Source of the DNA: Uliginosibacterium sp. 31-16
Lineage (GTDB): Bacteria > Pseudomonadota > Gammaproteobacteria > Burkholderiales > Rhodocyclaceae
Direction: 5' to 3'
Assembly (NCBI RefSeq): GCF_030730865.1
Contig: NZ_JAVALZ010000001.1
Span: 558,001 to 622,000 of the forward strand
Length of the DNA: 64,000 nucleotides
The position numbers and the translations under genes are program-made. The notes below the pieces were generated by a model. That model did not search any database and was not told the origin of the DNA. It saw only the letters and a list, made by a program, of their open reading frames with translations. Of this stretch, positions 8,148-17,647 are shown piece after piece. Each line of letters begins with the position of its first letter. Position 1 is the first letter of the stretch.

Positions 8148-9146
8148 TCAGCGATCCGTACGGATCGGCCCGAACTCCACCGGCACCCAGGCATAGCCTT
8201 GCGCATCCTTGCGGATGTGCCCCAGCCCCGGGAAGGGCAGATGTGCACCGGCAATTCCCCAGCCTGCTTTGGCGGCCTTCTGGAACAGCGCCTTGCGCGA
8301 TGCGATCGCTGCCTTCTGATCGGTATCGAATTCGATCGACACTTCCGGATGGAGGAACTGCACCGAATGGCTATGCACGATGTCACCCCAGATCAGCAGG
8401 TTCTGCGCCTTCGAACTGAACAGGTAGGACGTGTGACCCGGCGTATGTCCATGCGTGGGCAGCACGCTCACACCTGCCAGCGGCGTATCACCGCCCTTGA
8501 AAGTACGGAAGCTTCCCGCCGCCTGATAGGGGGCCAGCGTGTCACGCGCCATCTTGAAGAAGGGCTGATTACCCTCCGGCGCAGCCGCCGCAATTTTCTC
8601 GCTGAGCCAGAAATCTGCGTCTTCCTGCGCGGCCCAGACCGTCGCCTTGGTGAAGGCCGGTTTGCCATCCGCACCCAGCAGGCCGCACAGATGATCAGGG
8701 TGCAGGTGGGTCAGCAACACCGTATCGACCGCGTCCGGGCTGTAACCGGCGGCGCGGATGTTATCGACCACCTTGCCCAGGGTGGGGCCAAAGCAGCTCG
8801 CCGCGCCCGCATCGATCAGCACGAGGTGCTCACCGGTATTCACCAGATAGGCATTGACGGCAGTCTGCACGCCCTTGATGTCGGCCAGGAACATGCGCGC
8901 CAGCAGGGTCTGCACCTGCGAAGCCTTGATGCCCTTGAGCAGCTTGGCGTCCAGATCGACATAACCGTCATACAGTGCGGTGACTTCCAGATCACCTGCG
9001 GCGTAACGGTAGTAACCGGGCACCTGGGTTTTCTGTGCCGCCGGTGCAGCCGCGCTGGCAACGTCAGTCAGACCGGCAACAGCCAGCAGCGCCGCGGCGA
9101 CAAGCAGGGTCTTGCGTGAGCGCGTGAGGATTGAATACAGTGTCAC
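8148..9146 (-). CDS. Exported MBL-fold metallo-hydrolase
   Basis: A 332-residue metallo-beta-lactamase-fold hydrolase. An N-terminal signal peptide (LLVAAALLAVAGLTDVASA) directs export. The metal-binding motif is HLHPDHLCGL (HxHxDH), with later conserved histidines in LPTHGHTPGHTSYLF and GDIVHSH and an AGAHLPFPGLG ending, as in lactonase/arylsulfatase-like members. It would act in the periplasm; the substrate is not deducible. The AraC regulator gene lies directly upstream in the same direction, with two 14-base direct repeats between them, so the regulator probably controls this gene. Confidence 0.9.
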   Translation of the reverse strand: MTLYSILTRSRKTLLVAAALLAVAGLTDVASAAAPAAQKTQVPGYYRYAAGDLEVTALYDGYVDLDAKLLKGIKASQVQTLLARMFLADIKGVQTAVNAYLVNTGEHLVLIDAGAASCFGPTLGKVVDNIRAAGYSPDAVDTVLLTHLHPDHLCGLLGADGKPAFTKATVWAAQEDADFWLSEKIAAAAPEGNQPFFKMARDTLAPYQAAGSFRTFKGGDTPLAGVSVLPTHGHTPGHTSYLFSSKAQNLLIWGDIVHSHSVQFLHPEVSIEFDTDQKAAIASRKALFQKAAKAGWGIAGAHLPFPGLGHIRKDAQGYAWVPVEFGPIRTDR

Positions 9147-9216
9147 GTGAATCTCCTTCGGGGATTGTCCGGAACGAAGGTGTCCGGTACAGGTGAAAGA
9201 TACAGCCCGACCCTCA

Positions 9217-9251
9217 CGCGAAACGCTCAGACTCGCTCGCGAATCGCTCAG
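9217..9251. promoter_or_regulatory. Direct repeat, candidate AraC-type operator upstream of the MBL hydrolase
   Basis: CGCGAAACGCTCAG at 9217-9230 recurs as CGCGAATCGCTCAG at 9238-9251 (13 of 14 identical), start-to-start 21 bases, two helical turns. Tandem half-sites with this spacing are the normal AraC/XylS binding pattern. They lie about 70-105 bases upstream of the hydrolase ATG and overlap the stop codon of the regulator gene. Function is inferred from position and spacing. Confidence 0.65.
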
Positions 9252-10069
9252 GCATTACCGACACGCGAAGGCTCAACCCCGTAACGCGCGGTAAAGCGCT
9301 TGCTGAAGCTCGTCGCCGACGCATAGCCTACGCGTTGCGCGACCGCCTTGATCGGTAGACGCGTGGTATAGAACAAGTTCAGCGCATGCGCCAGACGCGC
9401 ATCCACGATGATCTCGCGCAGGCTGGCGCCCTCGGCGGCCAGGTGTCGGCGCAGACTGGCGCCGCTCATGCCCAGCGCCGCCTCGATATCACTCGAACTC
9501 CACTCCCGCGCCGGGCTTTCCAGCACCATGCCGCGAATCCGCGAAGCCAGTGTCGGCGGGCTGACACTCAACAGGCTGTGATAACCCATCGCATGCAGGC
9601 GCATCACCACGCCCTGCATCGCATGGCAGGCCATCGCGATTTCGCCAGCACGCAAGGCGTCACACCACGCCAGCAGCGGCTCGCACAGATCTCCGATGGG
9701 CACCGAGGCAATCTGCCCCGGCTCGCCTTTCGGCCGCTCCCGCATCAGGTGCCGCGCGGCTTCCAATACCGCCTTGTCGAGCCCGATACCGATTGCCACA
9801 TACTCCCCGGTCTGCGCATCCGGAATGTTCTCCACATCCACCGAACGCGGCCCGGTTGCCAGGAAGATCTCGCCCGGCTCCACCGAAATCCAGCGGTCTC
9901 CGTCAAGCACCCGCTTGCGCCCCTGCAAAGGTAGCGCGATCACCGGCTCGGTGACCTCGAAAGCCTTGATGGTGTGCGCATGCACCGCCCGCAAGGACAG
10001 GCATGGCAGGGGATCGTGCTGCCGGATGAGATCCAGCAAACGGCTCAGCAACTGATTCTGACGGGTCAT
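9248..10069 (-). CDS. AraC-family transcriptional regulator with AraC_N (cupin) domain
   Basis: A 273-residue regulator. The N-terminal half is an AraC_N-type ligand domain (PF06719-like: GRKRVLDGDRWISVEPGEIFLATG). The C-terminal third is a double helix-turn-helix: AALGMSGASLRRHLAAEGASLREIIVDARLAHA, then IKAVAQRVGYASATSFSKRFTARYG. The ATG at 10069 gives MTRQNQLLSRLLDLIRQHDP, the usual N-terminus of this subfamily. It sits upstream of, and in the same direction as, the MBL hydrolase gene, and probably activates it in response to a small molecule. Confidence 0.9.
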   Translation of the reverse strand: MTRQNQLLSRLLDLIRQHDPLPCLSLRAVHAHTIKAFEVTEPVIALPLQGRKRVLDGDRWISVEPGEIFLATGPRSVDVENIPDAQTGEYVAIGIGLDKAVLEAARHLMRERPKGEPGQIASVPIGDLCEPLLAWCDALRAGEIAMACHAMQGVVMRLHAMGYHSLLSVSPPTLASRIRGMVLESPAREWSSSDIEAALGMSGASLRRHLAAEGASLREIIVDARLAHALNLFYTTRLPIKAVAQRVGYASATSFSKRFTARYGVEPSRVGNA

Positions 10070-10307
10070 GGCAGCAGTCAATCCAGCGCTCCGGGAGATG
10101 GCAAGGCATTCGGCAGCCGCGCTGCCAATGCAGCAACGATGCCATGTCATCGCTCTCGGGGCAACGAGGGTCCGCCATCCAGCCGTTACTGTTGATCCAA
10201 CAAAATCCGCTCAATAAGCACAAAGTGATAGCTCCTTCTCAACAGAAAAAGATGTCACTTTTTGATTCGGATGTTGACCCGATTCACTACTCAGGGAAAA
10301 CTGATCG

Positions 10308-10351
10308 CGAACAAAACGGGCGAGCCTTTATTAAAACGCCCATTTTGTTCG
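10308..10351. promoter_or_regulatory. Long inverted repeat in the pectate lyase leader
   Basis: CGAACAAAACGGGCG (10308-10322) pairs with CGCCCATTTTGTTCG (10337-10351), 14 of 15 complementary, around a 14-base loop. It ends 41 bases ahead of the pectate lyase ATG. A possible -35/-10 pair (TTGTTC at 10345, TATAAA at 10366) overlaps its right arm, so it could be a repressor operator; it could also be an mRNA hairpin. Confidence 0.6.
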
Positions 10352-10392
10352 AAACGACAATTATCTATAAATTTGAAGCTGGAGTAGACAAA

Positions 10393-11256
10393 ATGAATGG
10401 TTTTTCAAAAGCGGCACTGCTGTGTGCAATGCTTCTGGGCACAGGTATGGCACAGGCCGCCAATTCCCGCTGCGTGGCTGGTGCAACCTTTACAAATGAA
10501 ACCGTGGATTGCGGTGGGCAGTACATCAGTGGCGGCTGGTGCAACGGCGACGATGACAATCAGGCGCCGATCATCAAGCTCTACAACGCCAAGATCATCA
10601 ATGCCAAGTTTGCACAGGGTAAAGCGGGCAAGGGCATCCAGTGCTGGTCAGGCACCTGCTCCGTCGAAAACGTGACGTTTGATGAAGTCTGTGAAGACGC
10701 GATCAGCACCCGTGCAGACGGTGTCACGCTCAACATCAAGGGCAGCACCTTCAAGAACACCATGAGCACTGATCTGGCTTATGGCAAGAAGCCGGATAAA
10801 TTCATCCAGGTGAATCAGAAGAACGTCAAAGTCAGTATTTCGAACTCGCATTTCTACATCGTGCCCGCCACGTCCTCCACTCCAAAGCCGCTTACCGGCA
10901 AGGCTGGCAAGATCGTCCGCACCTGCGGTAACTGCTCCGGCAACATCGGCCCACGCACGATTACGATGAGCAATGTCTACGCGCATGGCCCGTTCAGCTC
11001 GATTGCCGGGGTGAACTCCAAGTATCGTTACAACTCGACCATCGACACAGTGACGATCAGCGGCCTGCAAGTAGAAGGCTACAAGGCACCGGCAAGCGGC
11101 AAGGTCGAATCAACCCCTCCGATCTGCGAAGAGTTTGAAGGAATTGACAAGGCGAAAGACGGCAGCGGAGTGGATTCGCCAAAGATCGGTCAGGCTTGGA
11201 AAGACAAGAGCAAGAGCTGCCTGGTCACCCCTGCAGACGTCACCGCATTGAAGTAA
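10393..11256 (+). CDS. Secreted pectate lyase, PL3-like
   Basis: A 287-residue exported polysaccharide lyase. The signal peptide (KAALLCAMLLGTGMAQA) is cut before ANSRC. A parallel-beta-helix pattern and motifs typical of family PL3 are present: GIQCWSGTCSVENVTFDEVCEDA, KFIQVNQK, and KIVRTCGNC. PL3 enzymes cleave polygalacturonate by Ca-dependent beta-elimination. The ATG at 10393 has GGAG eight bases upstream; the open frame to 10144 has no signal before it. It is a single-gene unit with its own terminator and a long leader hairpin. No other pectin-degradation gene is nearby. Confidence 0.8.
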   Translation: MNGFSKAALLCAMLLGTGMAQAANSRCVAGATFTNETVDCGGQYISGGWCNGDDDNQAPIIKLYNAKIINAKFAQGKAGKGIQCWSGTCSVENVTFDEVCEDAISTRADGVTLNIKGSTFKNTMSTDLAYGKKPDKFIQVNQKNVKVSISNSHFYIVPATSSTPKPLTGKAGKIVRTCGNCSGNIGPRTITMSNVYAHGPFSSIAGVNSKYRYNSTIDTVTISGLQVEGYKAPASGKVESTPPICEEFEGIDKAKDGSGVDSPKIGQAWKDKSKSCLVTPADVTALK

Positions 11257-11274
11257 ACGTACCAATCTGATCGG

Positions 11275-11320
11275 AACGACAAGCCCCTCACCGGGAAATT
11301 CGGGAGGGGCTTGTGTCGTT
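11275..11320 (+). terminator. Terminator-like hairpin after the pectate lyase gene
   Basis: AACGACAAGCCCCTC pairs with GAGGGGCTTGTGTCGTT (two-base bulge) around a 14-base loop. It is very stable, lies 19 bases after the stop and ends in TT. It may serve convergent metH transcription too. The remaining intergenic sequence to 11486 shows nothing clear. Confidence 0.75.
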
Positions 11321-11486
11321 AACAGCTTCATCGCGTTGATGAGGACAGTCAGCCTTGCGAAGACCAGCAGGGCATTAGCCCCCCAGTTTCACGAGGGAAA
11401 ACGACTGCGCAGTCTGGAAGTCTTGAGGCTGCGCAGCCGGTGATGGATCCGAAGAAGTTCCGCCCGAAGCCAACCCGACACGTGGC

Positions 11487-14400
11487 CTACAAGACAGGTG
11501 CCAGCCAGCGCTTCGCCTCGGCCTCCGAGAACCCCGCCCGCAGCGCCCAGTCCTTCAACTGGTCTTCGCCGATCTTGCTCACCGCGAAGTACTGCACATC
11601 CGGGTGGGCAAGGTAGAAACCGCTGATGGCCGCAGCCGGGTACATGGCAAAGGTTTCGGTGAGTTCCAGACCAATGGCTTCCTGCGGGTTGAGCAGCCTG
11701 AAGATTTCGCCCTTGGCGGTGTGGTCCGGGCAGGCCGGGTAGCCGGGCGCCGGGCGCACGCCGCGGTACTGCTCTTTGATCAGGGCTGCGACATCCAGCT
11801 TTTCGTCGGCAGCATACGCCCAGTAATCAGTACGCACACGCTGGTGCAGCCATTCGGCAGCTGCTTCGGCGAAGCGGTCAGCGATCGCCTTGAGCATGAT
11901 GGCGTGATAGTCGTCGTGCACCGCTTCGTATTCGGCAATCTTCTTCTCCAGGCCGCGCCCGGCACTGACGGCGAAGGCGCCGATGTAATCCGGCACGCCG
12001 GAGTCGGCATCGGCAATGAAATCGCTGAGACAGTAGTTCGGCTTACCGGCCGGGCGCTCGTGTTGCTGGCGCAGGCCGTGCCACTGGGCGATCACCTCGG
12101 AGCGGGACTCGTCCTTGTAGATCAGCACACTGTCGTTCTGCGCGGCCGCCGGATAGAGGCCGAACACGGCATGCACCTCGATCCACTGCTGGGCAATGGC
12201 CTGCTTGAGCATTTTCTGCGCGTCGTTGAACACATTGGTCGCGGTCTCGCCCACCACCTTGTCACTGAGGATGGCCGGGTAGGCCCCCGCCAGATCCCAG
12301 GTCTGGAAGAAGGGACCCCAGTCGATGTATTGCTCCAGCGTGGCCAGATCGATGTTGCGCAGACGCTGGATGCCGGTCCGGGAAGGCTTGGCCGGCACAT
12401 AGCTGGCGTCAGCATTCCACTTGAAGCGATTGGCACGCGCGGCCTCCAGCGACACCATCTTCACGCCAGTCTTGGCCGCATGTTGCTGGCGCAGTTTTTC
12501 GTAGTCTGCCGCAATTTCAGCCGCGTAACTTTCGCGCTGCCCTTCGGAGAGCAGGCTGGTCACCACGCCGACGGCACGCGAGGCGTCCGGCACGTAAACC
12601 ACCGGATGTTCATAGTGCGGGGCGATCTTGATCGCGGTATGTGCGCGGCTGGTCGTGGCGCCACCGATCATCAGCGGCACCGTGAAGCCCTGACGCTGCA
12701 TTTCAGCGGCAACGAAGCTCATCTCTTCGAGCGAAGGGGTGATCAGGCCGGACAGGCCGATGGCCTGCGCACCGTGCTCCTTCGCGGCGGCGAGAATCTT
12801 TTCGCAGGGCACCATCACGCCGAGGTCGATGACGTCGTAGCCGTTGCAGCCAAGCACCACGCCAACGATATTCTTGCCGATGTCATGCACATCGCCTTTT
12901 ACCGTAGCCATGATGATCTTGCCTTTGGCGGCAGCGCCGGTGCGCTTCTTCTCTTCCTCGATGTACGGAATCAGATGCGCAACGGCCTGCTTCATGACCC
13001 GGGCGGATTTCACTACCTGCGGCAGGAACATCTTGCCCGCACCGAAAAGATCGCCCACCACGCCCATGCCGTTCATGAGCGGACCTTCGATCACGGCCAA
13101 CGGAGGCTTGCCCTCGCTGAACAGTTTGGCACGCACTTCTTCGGTATCTTCGACTACGAACTGGGTGATGCCCTTGACCAGCGCGTGCGACAGGCGCTCC
13201 TCGACCGGCCACTCGCGCCAGGCAAGATCCTGCACGTTTTCCTTGGCCTGCCCCTTCACCGTGGTGGCGATCTCAATCAGAGCCTCGCCGGCATTCGGGT
13301 GACGGTTGAGCACCACGTCCTCGACCTTTTCACGCAGCGCCGGTTCGAGATCGTCATACACGCCGAGCTGGCCGGCGTTGACGATGCCCATGCTGAGACC
13401 GGCCTTGATGGCGTGGTACAGGAACACGGTATGGATCGCTTCGCGCACCGGATCATTGCCGCGGAAGGAAAAACTCACGTTCGACACGCCACCGCTGGTC
13501 TTGGCGTGCGGCAGGTTCTGGTGAATCCAGCGCACGGCCTCGATGAAGTCGACGGCATAGTTGTTGTGCTCTTCGATGCCGGTGGCGATGGCGAAGATGT
13601 TCGCGTCGAAGATGATGTCTTCGGGCGGGAAGCCGATTGTCATCAGCAGATCGTAGGCACGCTGGCAGATCTCGATCTTGCGCTGGTAGGTATCCGCCTG
13701 ACCCTGCTCGTCAAAAGCCATCACCACGGCGGCTGCGCCATACTGCATGCACAGCTTGGCGTGATGCAGGAACGCAGCTTCGCCTTCCTTCATCGAGATG
13801 GAATTGACGATGCCCTTGCCCTGGATACATTTCAGGCCGGCTTCGATGATCTCCCACTTGGAGGAATCGATCATGATCGGCACACGCGAGATATCCGGTT
13901 CGGAAGCGATGAGCTTGAGGAAACGCTCCATCGCCGCCTTCGAATCCAGCATGGCTTCGTCCATGTTGATGTCGATGACTTGAGCGCCGTTTTCCACCTG
14001 CTGACGGGCCACCGCCAGCGCGTCGTCGAAACGGCCTTCGATGATCATCCTGGCAAAGGCGCGCGAGCCGGTGACGTTGTTGCGCTCGCCAACGTTCACG
14101 AACAGGCTGTCGCGGCCGATGGTGAAGGGTTCAAGCCCGGACAGTCGCTGGCGCACCTCGATCTCTGGAATGACACGCGGTTTGATGCTCGCCACCGTTT
14201 CAGCCACTGCGCGGATGTGCGCCGGAGTAGTGCCGCAGCAGCCACCGACAATGTTGAGCAAGCCGCTCTGGGCCCATTCGCGGATGTCGGCAGAAAGCTG
14301 TTCGGGTGTTTCGTCGTACCCGGTCGCTGCCAGCGGGTTGGGCAAGCCCGCGTTCGGATGCGCTGAAACGAAAGTGTTGCAGACCCCCGAGATCTCGGCG

Positions 14401-15176
14401 ATGTATTGACGCAGCTCTTTGGCGCCCAGGGCGCAGTTGAGACCGAAGGAGATCGGCCGGGCATGCGCCAGCGAATTCCAGAAGGCAGTAGCAGTCTGAC
14501 CGGACAGGGTACGCCCCGAGGCGTCGGTAATGGTGCCGGAGATCATCACCGGCAGCGTTCGACCGAGATCGGCAAACAGCTTCTGCACGGCAAAGACAGC
14601 TACCTTGGCATTGAGCGTATCGAAAACGGTTTCGATCAGCAGGATGTCCGCGCCACCTTCCATCAGGCCCTTGGCGGACTGGTAATAATCTTCGGCCAGC
14701 GCGTCGAAGCTGATATTGCGGAAACCGGGGTCGTTCACGTCCGGCGAGATCGACAGCGTGCGCGAGGTCGGGCCCAGCACGCCGGCGCAGTAGCGGGGCT
14801 TGGCGGGGTTTCTGGCAGTGAATTCGTCACACAGTTCGCGCACCAGACGCGCACCTTCCACGTTCAGCTCGTAGGCAACATCCTCCAGCCCGTACTCCGC
14901 CTGTGACACGCGCGTGGCATTGAATGTGCAGGTCTCGATGATGTCGGCACCGGCTTCGAGGTAGTCGCGGTGAATGGCCCTGATCACCTCGGGCCGGGTC
15001 AGCACCAGCAGATCGTTGTTGCCCTTGATGTCGCGGTTGAAATCCGCGAAGCGCGTCCCCCGATAGTCCGCCTCGCCAAGCTTGTACTGCTGGATCATGG
15101 TGCCCATGCCGCCATCCAGAACGAGGATGCGCTGAGCGAGAAGGGCTTTGAGTTCGGCGGTGCGATCGACTTGCAT
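11487..15176 (-). CDS. metH: Cobalamin-dependent methionine synthase MetH
   Basis: A 1229-residue methionine synthase, near the 1227 of the E. coli enzyme. In order: homocysteine domain ([15 protein letters not shown]; zinc cysteines in GGCCGTTP), pterin/methyltetrahydrofolate domain ([14 protein letters not shown]), cobalamin cap and Rossmann domain with the DxHxxG motif ([14 protein letters not shown]), and the SAM-binding activation domain ([23 protein letters not shown]). The ATG at 15176 with GGAG eight bases upstream was preferred to an upstream start at 15242. The leader carries an SAH riboswitch, so expression should rise with SAH. Cytoplasmic; remakes methionine from homocysteine. 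Confidence 0.97.
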   Translation of the reverse strand: MQVDRTAELKALLAQRILVLDGGMGTMIQQYKLGEADYRGTRFADFNRDIKGNNDLLVLTRPEVIRAIHRDYLEAGADIIETCTFNATRVSQAEYGLEDVAYELNVEGARLVRELCDEFTARNPAKPRYCAGVLGPTSRTLSISPDVNDPGFRNISFDALAEDYYQSAKGLMEGGADILLIETVFDTLNAKVAVFAVQKLFADLGRTLPVMISGTITDASGRTLSGQTATAFWNSLAHARPISFGLNCALGAKELRQYIAEISGVCNTFVSAHPNAGLPNPLAATGYDETPEQLSADIREWAQSGLLNIVGGCCGTTPAHIRAVAETVASIKPRVIPEIEVRQRLSGLEPFTIGRDSLFVNVGERNNVTGSRAFARMIIEGRFDDALAVARQQVENGAQVIDINMDEAMLDSKAAMERFLKLIASEPDISRVPIMIDSSKWEIIEAGLKCIQGKGIVNSISMKEGEAAFLHHAKLCMQYGAAAVVMAFDEQGQADTYQRKIEICQRAYDLLMTIGFPPEDIIFDANIFAIATGIEEHNNYAVDFIEAVRWIHQNLPHAKTSGGVSNVSFSFRGNDPVREAIHTVFLYHAIKAGLSMGIVNAGQLGVYDDLEPALREKVEDVVLNRHPNAGEALIEIATTVKGQAKENVQDLAWREWPVEERLSHALVKGITQFVVEDTEEVRAKLFSEGKPPLAVIEGPLMNGMGVVGDLFGAGKMFLPQVVKSARVMKQAVAHLIPYIEEEKKRTGAAAKGKIIMATVKGDVHDIGKNIVGVVLGCNGYDVIDLGVMVPCEKILAAAKEHGAQAIGLSGLITPSLEEMSFVAAEMQRQGFTVPLMIGGATTSRAHTAIKIAPHYEHPVVYVPDASRAVGVVTSLLSEGQRESYAAEIAADYEKLRQQHAAKTGVKMVSLEAARANRFKWNADASYVPAKPSRTGIQRLRNIDLATLEQYIDWGPFFQTWDLAGAYPAILSDKVVGETATNVFNDAQKMLKQAIAQQWIEVHAVFGLYPAAAQNDSVLIYKDESRSEVIAQWHGLRQQHERPAGKPNYCLSDFIADADSGVPDYIGAFAVSAGRGLEKKIAEYEAVHDDYHAIMLKAIADRFAEAAAEWLHQRVRTDYWAYAADEKLDVAALIKEQYRGVRPAPGYPACPDHTAKGEIFRLLNPQEAIGLELTETFAMYPAAAISGFYLAHPDVQYFAVSKIGEDQLKDWALRAGFSEAEAKRWLAPVL

Positions 15177-15270
15177 GGGAGGTCTCCGGGGCGTTGCAAT
15201 CAACGCTTCGGCAGACTTGGGGGCGGGGAGTTTCTGGCTCACCGGCGTTCCGCACGATATCTGCTGAAGC

Positions 15271-15353
15271 GGTGAGCGCCGTTGAATCTGGCCTGAGCAA
15301 ACCCAGGTTCCGAGCCTGGGGTCGTGGGAATGACCTCGCAGCGCTCCTCGGAA
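15271..15353 (-). promoter_or_regulatory. S-adenosylhomocysteine (SAH) riboswitch upstream of metH
   Basis: Read on the minus strand, the leader shows the SAH aptamer blocks in order: CCGAGGAGCGCTGCGA, then CCCAGGCTCGG, then CAACGGCGCTCACC. The first CCGAG pairs with CTCGG (P1) and GAGCGC with GCGCTC (pseudoknot-type long-range pairing), as in the known ahcY/metH aptamers. It lies 95 bases ahead of the metH ATG. SAH riboswitches turn genes on when SAH accumulates, so metH would be induced to recycle homocysteine. Confidence 0.93.
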
Positions 15354-15359
15354 GCCGTG

Positions 15360-15365
15360 ATTATA
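15360..15365 (-). promoter_or_regulatory. -10 element of the metH promoter
   Basis: A perfect TATAAT on the minus strand places the transcript start at about 15353, exactly the first base of the riboswitch. The -35 region about 17 bases upstream (CTGGCC) is a weak match. Confidence 0.65.
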
Positions 15366-15401
15366 GCGATTTATCCCGGCCAGGCCAGTCTGGCCGGCAG
15401 A

Positions 15402-15672
15402 CTAGGGCGTGTTCATAGTAGGCGAGGGGTTGCGCGTGCACGAAATGGCGGCGTGGCAAGGCACAGTGACGAAGACAGGGTGGCCCCCTGACGAGGAGCT
15501 GTAACGCGGCCAGGGCGTCATTTCCTGCGCGCCCTCCGGGTTGAGGCATGGAGCCCGCGCTACGGCGTTACGCTTCTTGTACGGGGGAACCACCCCGTAC
15601 TGCGGCGCGTGCCTTGTCCCGCAAGCTCCATGCCTCAACGCAATCCCCTCGCCTACTGTGAACACGCCCTAG
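15402..15672. mobile_element. MITE-like element with about 33-bp terminal inverted repeats
   Basis: The left end, starting CTAGGGCGTGTTCATAGTAG, is repeated inverted at the right end, finishing CTACTGTGAACACGCCCTAG; the arms (15402-15434 and 15639-15672) differ at only a few bases. Inside is a second inverted pair, TTGAGGCATGGAGC near 15540 and GCTCCATGCCTCAA near 15625. No transposase fits in 271 bases, so it would be non-autonomous. It sits between the metH promoter and a lipoprotein gene. Small open frames within it are side effects of the repeats. Confidence 0.75.
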
Positions 15673-15677
15673 ACAGA

Positions 15678-16160
15678 TCAGGAATGCCTGCGCAGCAGGA
15701 TCCGGCTGCGCCCGACCCCCAGAACAGTGCCCCCCGCACCAAACTGGACATCCAGCTGGCGCACGGGAGGGTGCACGGCATCCAGCGGCCAATGCCAGGT
15801 TTCCACACCCTCGGCATCCAGCGCCGCATCCACATACGCTGGACGTCCCAGCAACTGGCGCACCTGATCACGGGTCATACCACCCCGCAAAGCCGCCACG
15901 CTTTCCTCTGTCAGAACCTGGCGCAGACTGATCAGCACACCGTCCGGGCCGATCCGGGCCATGAAGTTCTCATAGCCTGGCGGCACCCGGGCGAATTCCA
16001 TCAGCAATGCGCCGTTATCACCCGCCCAGACCATGCTGGGCTGCCCCATCTGCGCCAGCACTTGCGGCAGCGCGCTCTTGCCCGGTTCAAGCACCCCGGA
16101 CGATGGAGCGCAGGCACCGAGCACCCCGGAGAGCAGCAGGACAAAACAACAGCGTTTCAT
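15678..16160 (-). CDS. Putative lipoprotein with SmpA/OmlA (BamE)-like domain
   Basis: A 160-residue lipoprotein. The signal MKRCCFVLLLSGVLGAC ends in a lipobox (LGAC) followed by APSSG. The segment GGMTRDQVRQLLGRPAYVD is the helix-loop typical of SmpA/OmlA/BamE folds, and a weaker earlier copy (LPQVLAQMGQPSMVW) suggests a doubled domain. It is expected at the outer-membrane inner leaflet. No partner is encoded next to it. The short stretch downstream is the MITE-like element, which ends five bases before the stop codon. Confidence 0.75.
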   Translation of the reverse strand: MKRCCFVLLLSGVLGACAPSSGVLEPGKSALPQVLAQMGQPSMVWAGDNGALLMEFARVPPGYENFMARIGPDGVLISLRQVLTEESVAALRGGMTRDQVRQLLGRPAYVDAALDAEGVETWHWPLDAVHPPVRQLDVQFGAGGTVLGVGRSRILLRRHS

Positions 16161-16272
16161 GATGAAGGAGGCCGGGAAGATGCGATGCAGCGTGCCTGAG
16201 CGTACGGGAGGAGTACATTGCGGTTATCCCGCCCTGCTCTGGCTCGGATTTTGCATTACTTTGCCATCTCCC

Positions 16273-16293
16273 ACGGTGGCCATACGCCACCGT
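16273..16293. promoter_or_regulatory. Inverted repeat in the livJ leader
   Basis: ACGGTGGC-CATAC-GCCACCGT is a perfect eight-base palindrome with a five-base centre, about 100 bases ahead of livJ. It could be an operator or a leader hairpin for the liv operon; no regulator identity can be read. Confidence 0.4.
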
Positions 16294-16395
16294 AGACCAG
16301 GTGGAGATTTCCGTAACATCCGCCTTCAGGAGTAGCCCGACCGGCGCGCGCAACGCACCGGATTTCATCTATCGCATCTTGCGGAGACATATCCA

Positions 16396-17508
16396 ATGAA
16401 GAAGACTTTGATTGCTGTAGCAGTGCTGGGGCTGATGGCTGGAACTGTCCAAGCCCAGGAAGTCGTCGTGAAGATTGGTCACGTAGGCCCCCTGACAGGC
16501 AACATCGCTCACCTTGGCAAGGATAACGAAAACGGCGCACGCTTGGCTGTTGAGGAATACAACGCCAAAGGCGTCAGCATCGGTGGCAAGAAGGTAAAGT
16601 TCGAGCTGATCGGCGAAGATGATGCCGCCGATCCGAAAACCGGCAACATCGTGGCTCAGCGCATCGTCGATGCCGGGGTAAAGGGCGTGGTCGGCCACCT
16701 GAATTCGGGCACCACCATCCCGGCTTCACGCATTTATAACAGCGCCGGCATTCCGATGATTTCTCCCTCGTCGACCAATGTGACGCTGACCCAACAGGGC
16801 TTCCCCTACATCTTCCGCACCATGGCCAACGACGCGCAGCAAGGCAGCGTGATTGGCAAATACGCAGCCACCAAGCTGGGCAAGAAGGTCGCGATCATCG
16901 ATGACCGCACCGCCTATGGCCAGGGGCTGGCTGACGAAGTCGAAAAGGGTGTGAAGGCCAATGGCGGCACAGTCAGTTCGCGCGAATTCACCAACAATCA
17001 GGCCACTGATTTTTCGGCCATCCTCACCAAGATCAAGGCACAGAACCCGGACGTGATCGTGTACACCGGCATGGACGCCCAAGGCGGCCCGATGCTCAAG
17101 CAGATCAAGCAACTGGGCATCAAGACCAGGTTCGTGACCGGTGACGGCGGCTGCACGCCGGAATTCATCAAGCTGGCGGGAGACTCGATCAGCGATGCGG
17201 CGTACTGCACCCAGGCGGGCCTGCCGCTGGACCAGATAGCGGACAAGGGCTTCAAGGATCGTTTCAAGAAACGCTTTGGCGCCGACGTGCAGATCTACGC
17301 ACCGTATGCCTACGATGCCGCCGCTGCGCTCATCGAAGGCATGAAGGCCGCCAACTCGTCGGATCCCGCCAAATACCTGCCGGCACTGAAGAAGGTGCAG
17401 TTCAAGGGCGTCACGGGCGAAGTGGCCTTTGACGACAAGGGTGACACGAAGTTTGGCGCCATCACCATGTACCAGTTCAAGGCAGGCAACTGGGTCGCCC
17501 TGAAGTAA
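16396..17508 (+). CDS. livJ: Branched-chain amino-acid ABC transporter, periplasmic binding protein
   Basis: A 370-residue type I periplasmic binding protein of the LivJ/LivK family. Signal peptide MKKTLIAVAVLGLMAGTVQA; mature part begins QEVVVKIGHVGPLTGNIAHLGKD, and GHLNSGTTIPASRIYNSAGIPMISPSSTN is diagnostic. It binds Leu/Ile/Val (or related substrates) and delivers them to LivHMGF. The ATG at 16396 has GGAG nine bases upstream. The terminator-like stem after it probably lowers expression of the permease genes relative to this abundant protein. Confidence 0.95.
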   Translation: MKKTLIAVAVLGLMAGTVQAQEVVVKIGHVGPLTGNIAHLGKDNENGARLAVEEYNAKGVSIGGKKVKFELIGEDDAADPKTGNIVAQRIVDAGVKGVVGHLNSGTTIPASRIYNSAGIPMISPSSTNVTLTQQGFPYIFRTMANDAQQGSVIGKYAATKLGKKVAIIDDRTAYGQGLADEVEKGVKANGGTVSSREFTNNQATDFSAILTKIKAQNPDVIVYTGMDAQGGPMLKQIKQLGIKTRFVTGDGGCTPEFIKLAGDSISDAAYCTQAGLPLDQIADKGFKDRFKKRFGADVQIYAPYAYDAAAALIEGMKAANSSDPAKYLPALKKVQFKGVTGEVAFDDKGDTKFGAITMYQFKAGNWVALK

Positions 17509-17525
17509 GGCCCGGGCAGCACAGA

Positions 17526-17558
17526 ACGGGGCGCGCCTGAACCTGCGCCCCGTTTTTT
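17526..17558 (+). terminator. Partial terminator between livJ and livH
   Basis: ACGGGGCGC-GCCTGAACCT-GCGCCCCGT followed by six T. This is an intrinsic terminator inside the liv operon, a common arrangement that keeps binding protein mRNA in excess over permease and ATPase mRNA. Confidence 0.9.
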
Positions 17559-17647
17559 GTGCAGTGCACTCTTGATCCAGGTTGTTGACCGCCTTGTTCG
17601 CCCCCCGGACAATCCGCCACCTTAACGCTTTCGTACCCCCGCAAACC

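Noticed and set aside
6886-8196. 436-residue plus-strand open frame
   Set aside because: Covers the complement of an EamA gene and DUF3861; Gln-rich shadow translation without a domain.
11604-14366. 920-residue open frame on the plus strand
   Set aside because: It is antisense to metH, has no ribosome site or family, and results from GC-rich codon bias.
15402-15665. 87-residue minus-strand open frame
   Set aside because: Lies entirely inside the MITE-like element; its ends encode the terminal inverted repeats.
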